The notes beneath the pieces were generated by a model. That model did not search any database. It saw nothing but the letters and a program-made list of their open reading frames with translations, and was not told the DNA's origin. 64,000 nucleotides of DNA. Source: Melieria omissa. Lineage: Eukaryota > Arthropoda > Insecta > Diptera > Ulidiidae. Each line of letters opens with the position of its first letter. Position 1 is the first letter of the stretch. Positions 47,135 to 57,304 of this stretch are shown one piece after another. A program made the position numbers and the translations under genes. Where the stretch lies: the NCBI GenBank assembly GCA_963971225.1, contig OZ020267.1, forward strand, positions 68,130,438 through 68,194,437, given 5' to 3'.

Positions 47135-50089
47135 GTGAGTAGTTTGACTTATTCGTCTGTTGCGAAAATGATTTCCAACTCGTCTTATTTCTTTGGCCTA
47201 CAACTTATTCAACCATTTTCGTTAACAGTAATCAGAACATACGTTTTCTGCACTCCAAGAGCATTTTCTCAGTGGAATTCTTTAATTTCATTAAGAAGTT
47301 AGTTAACTGCAGTATTCCCTCTACACGTCCAGACAAAATGGTGAGTGCCCTGTTTTGCTTTTATGAGCAACGACTTTGATATAAATTATAATTTGTATTT
47401 CACAGAGTCCAGCTGCAGAGGAGCTGTCCTTGCTGGGCGTGCAATTGGCATCACAATTCCTGTTCCATACGGGTTTTAGAACGAAGAAGACGTTACGTGG
47501 TCCCGTTATTGAATGGTAAGCCACTTTTACATTTTGTCTTTACTTAATCTTGATTTTTCCATTTGCTGGTGTTAACTACAGGTATGACACGTTGTCACAT
47601 CACATACGTTCCTCCTCAATGGTACGCAAATGGTTCGCTAACAATGCGCTTCTCAATCCACCATCGCGTCTTGGCGAGTACATACTGATGGCGCCATCAC
47701 CAGAAGTGCGCACCGTGTTCGTTAAACTGGTAGTATTCTTTTGTCACTTTGCCATAAACGATGAGCCACTGTCGGGCTATGAGGGTAGCAATTTATGTGA
47801 ACAAATATTGATCAGTGTGCTGGAGCTACTCAAATGTGAGGCCGTGGACTATGGAAAACATTTGCCCCATTACTTTAGTTTGTTCAGCATGTATGTGGGA
47901 TTGGGAATACAGGAGAAACAGCAACTATTAAAGGTACGTGCAGCTGTTTGTTTTACTTTTCAAATATATTTTCATTTTTAATTTTTGCATTATTTCCACT
48001 TCGTTGCAGTTGAATGTACCATACATTTTTATACAAGTCGCTTTAGATGATGGACCTGGTCCGTCGATAAAATTCCAATATCCCGAGCTCAGTAAGCTGC
48101 ATCAGGTTGTATCACATCTGATACGCTGCAGCGATATCTCGGACAAGTGCCAGAGCTCGAATCAGAATGCGAGACCACTACCCAATATTTTCAAAGATCC
48201 AAATATTAGCTACGAAGATTTGATTCCACTATCAACAGAGTGCGCCGAAATATTCTTTAATCGGACCGGGTAAGCGGGCAGCACTTAACTGACATGGTTT
48301 TTGTTTGCTTTTAAATTTAGCTTTTCGCTAATCTGTCGGCATCTTTAATAATTATTTCGCAGCTACATCAAAAAATTGATCGAAGACTCAAACGTCGGCG
48401 AGGAAGGTCTCAAATTACTACAGTATTGCAGTTGGGAGAATCCGCATTTTTCGCGTGCTGTGTTGACAGAGCTGCTGTGGCAATGCGGCTTCGCCTATTG
48501 CCACGACATGCGTCATCATACAGAGCTGCTGTTGCACATACTGCTGATTGAGGACTCGTGGCAGCATCATCGCATACATAATGCGCTGAACGGCGTGGCT
48601 GAGGAGCGCGAAGGTCTGCTGGAGACCATAGAGAGAACAAAGACGCACTACCAGAAGCGTGCATACCAAATAATTAAATGCCTTACGCAACTGTTCCACA
48701 AGTCGTCGGTGGCGCTGCATATGCTCAATTCGAATCCAAGCATTGCTCGGCACTGGAGCGACGCCGTCGAGTGGTTGCAAGAAGAGCTGGAGCGACAGCG
48801 CGGCTGTCAATACAACTCGTACTCGTGGTCGCCGCCCGCGCAGAGCAACGACAATACGAACGGACACATGCTGGAGCGCTCGCAGTCGGCAAAGAATACG
48901 TGGTCGATGGCCTACGAACTGTGTCCGGAAGAGGTGAGTTCAAATTGTATACATTTTTTGACAATTTAGCGATATTTTGGGATTATTACTGCTTACAGGA
49001 ACAGGAAGAGACGAATGAGTCCGATGTGGAACCTATCGATGAGACACAAAGACAACAACAACAACAGCAACAGCAGCAGGCACAGCCACCGCAAACAGAG
49101 CCGATACTCGCTGAAGATGTAACTGAAGATGAAACTGCCAGCGATAATGTGCCAGCTAGTCCGGCGCACAAGCCGTTGATGGTGGGCGTGGCACCGGGCT
49201 GCTCCATTGACTGGGGGTATAAATACAGCGGCACTAGTCTGGCGCCGAGCAACACGAACAGTAGCACCAGCACGACGAGCACTAGCACAGTTGCCAACGT
49301 CGTTGCGCCCGCTGAGCCGGCCACGCAGCCAGCGCCCGGCAGCGAGACGAACATCAACGGCCTAACCGACAGCGTGAAACAACTGGCGCTCTCACCCAAA
49401 ACGGTAATTCCCCCCTAAAAGTCGACAGTAGCATTTCTAACGTACTCGTACTCTCCTAAGCATACCAGAGCAGCGGGTAAATGAGATTTTCAACAATTCT
49501 AAAGCGTACTCGTTTGTGATTTGTGATTAATTTTGAAATTGTTTCATTATCCGTAAATATTTTCGTTTTGTTTGTGTTAGAACGCGGACGATTTTAATAC
49601 TGCTGTACTAGCGAATAGAGCGTACAATTAACCGCATTTATATAGCCCCCCCAAATCCCCTGTGCTTACCCCATCATGTTTAATGGTTGTTGAATTTCAT
49701 TTAACAGTTTTCTTTTCCTTTCTTCTTTTCTTGTTTTCCTATCTCTTTCCGTTTTGCATTTCTCCCCTCTTCGCAATGATGTGCGCAAATTGTATTCCGC
49801 TAACAAACAACAAAAAAATAAAAATAAAAAAAAACATCGCAACAAAAAAAATTAAAAATAAAAATGCAACTACAATAAAATACAATTGAAAACTCTTCCT
49901 TACGCCTGTATGCAACTTGTTCTTCTTCTACTCCCCCCTGCGCCTCTACTTCACTTACTCGTTCAACACACGCATTAGCGTACCACGGGAAACAGTAAAC
50001 ATCACAAACAACAGCTACAACTACAACAACAACTACAGCAACAACAGCAACAGCAACAACGTGGTAACAGTTCAAGCCGTTTAGTATAA
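38671..50089 (+). CDS. faf: Ubiquitin carboxyl-terminal hydrolase fat facets (USP9X orthologue)
   Basis: Eighteen exons shared by all forms: 38671-38966, 40419-40567, 40633-41618, 41674-41931, 41989-42588, 42646-44007, 44062-45433, 45486-45882, 45939-46254, 46318-46471, 46536-46686, 46787-47095, 47229-47340, 47406-47515, 47582-47933, 48010-48269, 48363-48933 and 48999-49403, coding 2720 residues. A terminal exon then follows; 49979-50089 is used here (2756 residues), and 49581-49631 is an equally in-frame choice (2736). Faf removes ubiquitin from targets such as Liquid facets/epsin in the eye and germ line. Visible: a Thr/Ser/Gly-rich N tail, a long helical-repeat region, and a USP domain with Cys box NAGATCYMN (C1706), QQDAVEF, zinc ligands in ICQECPH and YHCDKCDKK, and His box [13 protein letters not shown] (H2006). 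[11 protein letters not shown] ubiquitin-like segment lies upstream. Intron 1 is 1.45 kb; the others are short. Confidence 0.93.
40345..40400. repeat. Pyrimidine-rich CTTT repeat in faf intron 1
   Basis: Tandem TTTC/CTTT units and two copies of ATCTTTCTTTAATAA lie just before the exon 2 acceptor. The tract may serve as an extended polypyrimidine tract. Confidence 0.7.
47105..47132. repeat. (GT)n microsatellite in faf intron
   Basis: About 14 GT units directly after the donor of exon 12. Confidence 0.9.
49581..49631 (+). CDS. faf: Alternative terminal exon of faf, candidate A
   Basis: A strong acceptor (TTTGTTTGTGTTAG) precedes 16 codons, [16 protein letters not shown], and a stop. The exon is phase 0 and joins the donor at 49403 in frame. 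The short peptide is non-repetitive, which favours real use. Confidence 0.45.
   Translation, partial: NADDFNTAVLANRAYN
49979..50089 (+). CDS. faf: Alternative terminal exon of faf, candidate B
   Basis: A long pyrimidine tract ends in GCATTAG, followed by 36 codons that are phase 0 with the donor at 49403. The peptide starts [10 protein letters not shown], passes through a Gln/Leu run and ends RGNSSSRLV before TAA. The basic, Ser-rich end looks like a genuine C terminus. Confidence 0.5.
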   Translation, partial: RTTGNSKHHKQQLQLQQQLQQQQQQQQRGNSSSRLV

Positions 50090-51115
50090 TTTACAGTCAA
50101 GTTAGTTGAAATGATCTTTTTGCTTTGTACCAAACAACCAAACAACCAATCAAGCAATCAACCAGTCAATCAGAAAATCTAGCAATCGAGCAAACCAGCA
50201 AGTAGCCAAGCAATCGACACCTTAACCATTCGCAATGCTTTGACTGCCTTGGTTGTCTAAAAATATCTTTTCAGTTATGCGCTACTCTTGTTTATTTACC
50301 ACATAATCGTTAAAAACTCGTTTTCGGCATTTCAATAATAACGCATTTGATTTGCAATTATTTAGCTTAAATATCTAAGTTTTTTTTGCAAGTTGGTGTT
50401 ATGCTTGAAATCGAGCGTTAAAAACTTGTGCGCCTTTGCTGAGTCAATTCTGTATAGGGATTTGGGGTGATAGAACGACATTTCGTCTACTGTGATATAT
50501 TTGTACAGAAATATTTGCTAGACACTACATTGGACTTTTCCGTATATATGATATTTGTAGAAATTCTGTTAACAGTTCCATTCCAAAACAAATTGCAGCT
50601 CTGTGCTCCAATTAGCTCCCACAGGGCGGCACCCCTCATGCAAGTTGTTTGATATTTTATTCTTACTATACTTTATAAAGTTAACTTCAATCGGCATTGA
50701 ACAGTGTGGCACCTGATTTTTCACGTGTAATCCTTAGGAATGGAAAGTTCTTCTACAAGAAATTTAGCAAAGCCCTGTTTTTACCGACTTTCGTCGACTT
50801 TCAAGAAATTCTACAAGAAATCTTAAAAATTTGTTGATCATGTCATTCTTCCACGTAGGCGCTGCCAATAAATTTGCATTCTATTTCAGCAGGTCGCATA
50901 CACTTTCGCTTCCTTAATGCTAGTTGCTTTAAACTGAATTGCTTCGCCACTTGTACCGTACAGCACTCTATTTTGTAAATATTTTCTTTAAAGTTTAGTA
51001 GTAGATGCTATTATACGAGCTACAACTAATTGTATAATTGCCACAATACGTTTTGCTAACGATGCATTCACTATATACACGCACACACCCACTATTCACA
51101 AAATTGCATACGCAC

Positions 51116-51776
51116 TAGAGTCCTGCACGAGTATGCTATTTTTGCTATTCAAAAACATTCAAATGCTTTTGAATAGAATACTTCACTTCATCCCTGCGGA
51201 GCGGTCCGAATGAATACGAGTACAGCTCTCTTCGAGTACGAGTAAGCTCCGAACAGAAACGAGTAGACGCACACTATTTATTCATATTCGCTCGAAGCGG
51301 GAAAACGAGCACAAAAGCATTTGAATAATAGTGCACACTGCTTCGAATATATTCAAATATACTCGTTTTATTATTCCTAAGATTATTTAGAAATATTTAT
51401 GTTATGTTATGTTATGTTATGCTACTTTCTTCAATAATTTCCATTTTGCGTATTAACTAATAAGCCACTTCAACCGTAGCACAAGTATACACATGGAAAA
51501 GTGACATACTGCGCATAAAAATATTCGGTGAAACTGTTGATATTCGAATACTTCGCAAAGTTCTCGATTACCGAATACGACACTGCAGTATTCGCTTCTC
51601 ACCGAATACGAGCACTGCAGTGTTCGCTTTCACCGAATACGAATAGAAACGAGAAGCGACGCTCGCTGGTTCTCGTTTCTATTCGTTTCGTTGTACGCAT
51701 TCTTCGAATACCAAGTACCCGTACAGTATGTATAGTAGTGTAGCCGCCAAAATGAATATATTCATGCAGGACTTTA
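51116..51776. mobile_element. hAT-type MITE, 661 bp
   Basis: The ends are TAGAGTCCTGCACGAGTAT and, on the minus strand, TAAAGTCCTGCATGAATAT (16 of 19 identical); both fit the hAT YARNG terminal rule. An exact 8-bp duplication ATACGCAC flanks the element (51108-51115 and 51777-51784), the hAT signature. No transposase frame is present. Inside are a (TTATG)n tract (51397-51421) and a 31-bp tandem repeat containing CCGAATACGA (51571-51632). Confidence 0.9.
51397..51421. repeat. (TTATG)n microsatellite
   Basis: Five units of TTATG inside the hAT MITE. Confidence 0.88.
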
Positions 51777-52465
51777 ATACGCACTAATAAGTACACACAT
51801 ACACATACACGAATACATATAGAAATTTGTTGAAGCAGGCTGCAAGTTGCAAGTCAGTGAGTAAATATTGTTTGTTCGTGTAGTGTGAAATGTACGCAAA
51901 AATGTTTGTTTTCCGAGGTATAGTTTTAGTCGAAGTTGGCCAAACCTGAGGAATAAAGTTTACATTCGTTACAAGTTCAAGGAAAGCAACGCAGACTGTC
52001 CTACAATAAAAAGGCTGTTATCATATTCAGCCGGGTTTTTAATTAACGCCAGGATGCGTTTTCATTAGCTTCAGTTGAAACTCGTCTCAGATTATTATTA
52101 ACTACTTTCAAAAATGTGCTTTCCAAAGGGATTTTATTATTATTATTATTCGCGTCCGTCTGCATTTTCATTAGCGAGGCTAAACTGTGGTTTATGATTT
52201 GGAAGAACTGCAATAAGTATTTAATACGCGCCACACATCTGCTTACACACACGCACACGCACTGCTACATTTGGCCCCGCAGGAATTGTTTAAAATAGTG
52301 GCGCTTCTAATTAACCATGTGTTGTGCTATGAGTTTGAGTTAATTTCGTATTGTTGTTTTGTTTACTTGCGTTTTGTTCTCTGTTTCCGCTTTTGTTAAT
52401 GTTATGGTTTTTGTTTCGTCTTTAGTCATGATTGAAATAATGGTCAATGTAATAATTGTCAATAT

Positions 52466-52990
52466 ATGACTTTGCCTTTTTTTTTCCATTTCTCTGTGTA
52501 CTGTGCTGCTACCGCTGACGTGCGAATTGCTGCCGTTTGCACTAAAATCAATGTACGCGAAACCACAAACAATCAACCCGATCAACACAACCCAATCCAA
52601 CAACAACAGTCCACCAGCGGCGGCATTGGTGAAACGGCCAGCAAGGGCGTCATAAATTTTCTGGAATTTTGGATAGATGCGCCACAACAACAACAGCAGC
52701 AGCAGCAGCAACTACTCCAGCAACAGCCGACAACAACCGTAGCCACACCCTCAACAATAACAACAGCACCAACAGCAGCAGCAGTAACGACCACTATTGC
52801 AATAGGTTTTTCTGTAAATACAACAACAACAATAACAACAGCGGCATCAACAACAACAATAACACCAACACCCATACTAATAAACACGCTGTCGGCGACA
52901 ACAAGTGCGCCAACGCTCGACAATAGCGACAAGAACGTGGGCGAACAGCAACAACAACAACAACAACCGCCACCCCAACAAATAACGTAG
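52466..52990 (+). CDS. Gln/Thr-rich open frame, possible distal terminal exon of faf
   Basis: The frame is open for 175 codons. Part is not low complexity (GETASKGVINFLEFWIDAP); the rest is polyQ and Thr/Ile/Ala-rich with an ending QQPPPQQIT. The only usable acceptor is a weak CAACAACAACAG at about 52608, which would join the faf donor at 49403 in phase 0. It may instead be untranslated CAA-repeat sequence. Confidence 0.25.
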   Translation: MTLPFFFHFSVYCAATADVRIAAVCTKINVRETTNNQPDQHNPIQQQQSTSGGIGETASKGVINFLEFWIDAPQQQQQQQQQLLQQQPTTTVATPSTITTAPTAAAVTTTIAIGFSVNTTTTITTAASTTTITPTPILINTLSATTSAPTLDNSDKNVGEQQQQQQQPPPQQIT

Positions 52991-53466
52991 ATGAAGTTTA
53001 AAAATATGAGAAAATTGAAAAAGAAACCTTCGTTTTTCACAACTTAAAGAAAATATAAAAAGGGAAAATTCAAAAAAAAAACTAAAAAAACTATTATTAA
53101 TTTAAATTATTAATTATGAATAAATTATATTAAAAAAAAAACAAAACGCAAACGAAAGTATGTAAGGAAATGAGATAAGTCGGCGTGGCGTGACAGATGA
53201 GAATGGCGGCGACGACGAGCATGAGGAACAGGGGCAGGCCTTCCAGCCAGGTGACAGCTGGAGTAATAATAAGAACAATAACAAAAACAAAATTTGGTTA
53301 AATAATGAACCGCGAGACGACTAAGTTTCGACTACGATGATAAGAAGGCGTCGGAGAAGAGGTTCTCGCATCGCACCGCCCCCTTATACTATACTAGTTT
53401 TAAACTATTAAGAAAATTAGGTATTCGTACGATTCTAGACATACTACAAGCTAAACGTATACAAAA

Positions 53467-53486
53467 CACACACACACACACACACA
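53467..53486. repeat. (CA)n microsatellite
   Basis: Ten CA units in the probable faf 3' UTR. Confidence 0.9.
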
Positions 53487-54651
53487 TGCATACACCTCAC
53501 ACAAGCATACAAATAATTAAAAAATAAACATAATGAAATCCAATCAACTAACCAACCTAAACAACTAAACAAACCATCTACGGGCGGCATGTAAATGTAA
53601 AACTAACAAAATTCAATTCTAGCAGTGTGTGCAAACGAAGCTGCGAAAAATTTCGATATTGATAGTTACATTATTTCGTGTTGAAAATACACTGCACAGC
53701 ATGGAAGTGCTTGCATTGGCCGCGAAATTATGCAAACTCGAGCGGAGCATGGGAAATGAACACAGAATTGGCATAAAACCAACTAAAGGAACAGCAGTGA
53801 CAGACAGACAACACGCATGAAGACGTTACAGAACCGAATGAGCAACTAAACAATTGCAATGCTAATCGTAAATAATTCAATTCAATTGCAAGCATTGCTT
53901 ACTTTTGTTCAACCAACCGAATGAAATGCATTGAATATGTGCTGAAAGCTGGCCGAAGCTGTCGCTGTGCAGTCGCAGCCGCATTGATCTTGATTGAAAC
54001 TTGTTGCTTTTATTGTAAGTTCTCTTTTCGTTCTTTTATACATTTCTAACTATGTTATTTTCCTTATTTTTAAATACTTGACATAAACTTTTGTTTTTTG
54101 TATTGATTATTCATAAAAAGGACACCTAAAATTTATTACGCTTTATAAAGTAAACAAAAAATAACAAAAAGAACAAAAAAGAAATGGAGAAGAATTAAAT
54201 AATTAATGAAATAAATAAATCAATGAAGAAATGAATAAATAAATGAAAAACAATTGAAATGCGGTTGAAATTAATGCAAAACTCAAGAATTTAAATAAGT
54301 GGCAGGAAATTTGGCTTCGTGCTGCGAAAATTTCGTTGGACTAATAACAATAGTGAGTTAGAAGTGAGTTACTTTTTTAAATAACCTGTGTGAAAAAATA
54401 AACAATTGAGTTAAATAAACAAGAATTGCTGGGGCAAAAGGTGTTAACATTTTTAAGGTATAACTTATTAAATAGCTTTAACTTTTGTTTAAGATTTGAG
54501 TTAAAGATATTCATTTAATGCTAACTTGTTTAGTAAATTTCCAGCTTATTTGGTTTATAATTTGAATTAGTTTTATTATAGCTGCAACTTGTAACTTTCT
54601 GCTAGACGATAACTGTAGCTAAAACTAATTTTTCAGTATATTTGCTGGTTG

Positions 54652-55682
54652 TTAGTCTAAGTAAATGTCGCTGGGAGGAATATATTACAATCGGAATTGC
54701 GGCGAATGGACGCCAAAAGTGGCAACACATGGTAATTAGACTAATAACTAATGATTTGAATAGGTTGGAAGTAATAACCTTTGTTGTGAGTTAACTAGTT
54801 TCAAGTTTAACTCTCAAGTGGCAACTTTCAATTATTTATAGAAGAACGAAATTTTTTGTTCAGCGTAGTTATAGTTTATTTGTCGTATTAGTGATGAGTC
54901 CAATTAAGTCTTTGTCTTGGACTGCGATTAAATTAAAAGAGCTTAAAGTATGCAAAAAGTTTTGCCGAACCATAGCAGTTTGCAAAAGGGTATTTAGACT
55001 AATAACTAATTACAGTTGAATTAGTAATTTAGTTATAACTAACAAATTAATATAAATAATAAAAAATTACAATAAACATTAAAGCTTGTGGAACTAGTTT
55101 GTCTAAAAACAGTTGAATCTATGAATTAAGTTTTGCGTATTAGTTATTGATCTAATAAAATGTATGCTTTTCATTTGCACTCGAATTATCAAGGAACCAT
55201 ACAGTAACAATAACTCAAGAATAAATCAATCTTATGTTAGTCATCACTACCAAACGCAATTAGTTGGCCCAATTCAATTGCCAGTCATATTAGTATTCAC
55301 AATCTTTAAAATTTGTGTACCAAAATTCTATAAGTATTTAGTTTATGAATTGAATTACATATAACTCATTGGTTGTTAGTCTAATTGGTTTTTGCGCCAC
55401 TCTACGAACAATTTGTTTCAGTTCTATTTATGCTGAGTAAAGATTTAATTTATCTAAAAACATATTTCCCAACTGTCAGTTACAACATTTCTAACTAACA
55501 ATTGTTGCTCACAACTTTAACGTTAGTTAAATATTTTTTTTTTAGTTTTTGGCAGTTGAATGTCAATGCTTAGTTTTATTAAAATTATTGCCCAACTAAC
55601 AACCGCTTTTAGGACAACTAAAATTTTAGTTTTGTGAAAATAACTTGTAAAGTACTTTTTAACTTATTAGCTCTTAGTCTAA
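54652..55682. promoter_or_regulatory. Cluster of five TTAG(T/A)CTAA palindromic sites
   Basis: The 9-base near-palindrome occurs at 54652, 54736, 54994, 55376 and 55674, and a partial copy lies at 54339. Because the sequence is its own complement, all five are the same duplex site. Two are further shared as TTAGACTAATAACTAAT. No other feature explains them, and a binding-site cluster is an inference. Confidence 0.4.
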
Positions 55683-57304
55683 TTTTTCACAACTCTGCCA
55701 AAAGTACTAATTACAATAACATAACTCGACAGAACTGTGTTTTGTGGCATTGGCTTTGACTTATTTCTAGCGGAAACATTGCGCGATGCACCGCTGAGTT
55801 GAAGCAACAACAGCGACATGTAAAGTCAGACGGCAATCAATTCGCTTGTGCATTACATTTGAAGCAAGAAAGTGACGTCGCTTCGGATCCGTAGAGCGTC
55901 TTTTCTCTGACTCCTCCTTGTGGTATTTTGACTACATTAAAACGCGACTTTATGTCTTTTAAAAATAGACACAAAAATAAATAGGAACAAAGTGAAAGTG
56001 AAACCTCTTTGATATTTTGATAAAATAAGTGGCACGTGCATCGATAGCGAAATCAGCGTAAAGTGAAAGAAAACAATGATGAAAAACAGAAAAGAATCGA
56101 CACTAATTTTTTTATTTAGTAGGACAAGCAAGAAAGCAGTGAATCTTTTTTCTTTATAAAATGTAAACACAATAAATGCGACAATTTAGCGAAATAAAAT
56201 TTTTATAAACTTAAATACACCGACGTCGGCAGTGATGCAGAAACAACAACATTAAAAGCAACACCATCACTTAAACTTATGCTGGGTCTGGTGGCAGTTT
56301 TATTCGATGGCACAATTGGTAGTTGTTTTTGTATAATCGAATTCTCCGAAATTCTCGTTTCTCCTGGTGTGCCCATTTTATACTTAAGTAGACTCCAAAG
56401 AATCGTTTGTTATTGGTCATTTGAAAATTATTACAATAACAAGGGGAAAAATTAAAGATGAAGTTTTGAATTTTATTTCATTTAAAAACTAATTTTTTTT
56501 AACACACACAAACACACGTTACTAGTGTTTTAGCAAAATAGAAACTGCAACCATTCTTCTGCTTGGTTGCTTAGTTAACTTGAATTGCGCTTTTGGCGTA
56601 ATGCTGTTCCTTAGGGTTTTCATTTTCTTTAATATTTTCCTATTCTACTCGGAATGTATATTTGCCTTGATGTTATATTTTTGAGACGAGCATCTATTTT
56701 TAGTAACATTTTGAATTGAATTGAACGCAAGCCGAGTTAAATAAAATATGAGACATGTTTTTTTAATCTAAACAATAAAAACAAATAAGAAAAGTAATTA
56801 AACGTAAGAGAGAGAAAAAATGAGATATACAAAAAAATCAAAAAGGCTTTATATTAATATTATTATTAATTACAATTATTAAAATAATAATAATGAAAAC
56901 AAAGATTTAATAATATGAATAATAAATGAAAACAAAAATACAATGTTTTTGAATTTTATTTGAACTAAGGAAGCAAAGCAGAACAAATTTTATTAGTTGA
57001 ATGATTTTCTAGAACTCTTTAAAAATGATTTTATACAAATCATTACACATATAAAAAAAGATGATTTATTTATGTAAACGTACGTTCATATTTTCTAAAA
57101 TGATTTAATCAGTTTTAGGTTTGAACACGTTGGTGCACGCTTTATTAAAACATCAATAACACATTCTTGCGTCTTACACAAAATCCCTTATCTAACTAAC
57201 AAGTGCAACAAAATATACTCTTTTCTTCGGTCTACATAATTGTCTATGTATGTAAATAAATGCAATTTCTTTTGGTACTTAAAAATTTCATACTCAGCTA
57301 AAAG

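Larger units (their letters stand above)
50090..57304. other. Long region between faf and Mccc1
   Basis: The two genes converge here. Contents seen: probable faf 3' UTR with CAA-rich tracts (50.1-50.2 kb), a hAT-type MITE (51116-51776), a Gln/Thr-rich open frame (52466-52990) that may be a further faf terminal exon, a (CA)n tract near 53467, and a cluster of five TTAG(T/A)CTAA sites (54652-55682). Very AT-rich sequence (56.7-57.2 kb) follows, leading into the Mccc1 3' UTR. I find no separate gene. Confidence 0.5.

Noticed and set aside
50100..50220. Run of CAAN-type repeats after faf
   Set aside because: Low-complexity 3' sequence without a stable period; not a CRISPR array or defined satellite.
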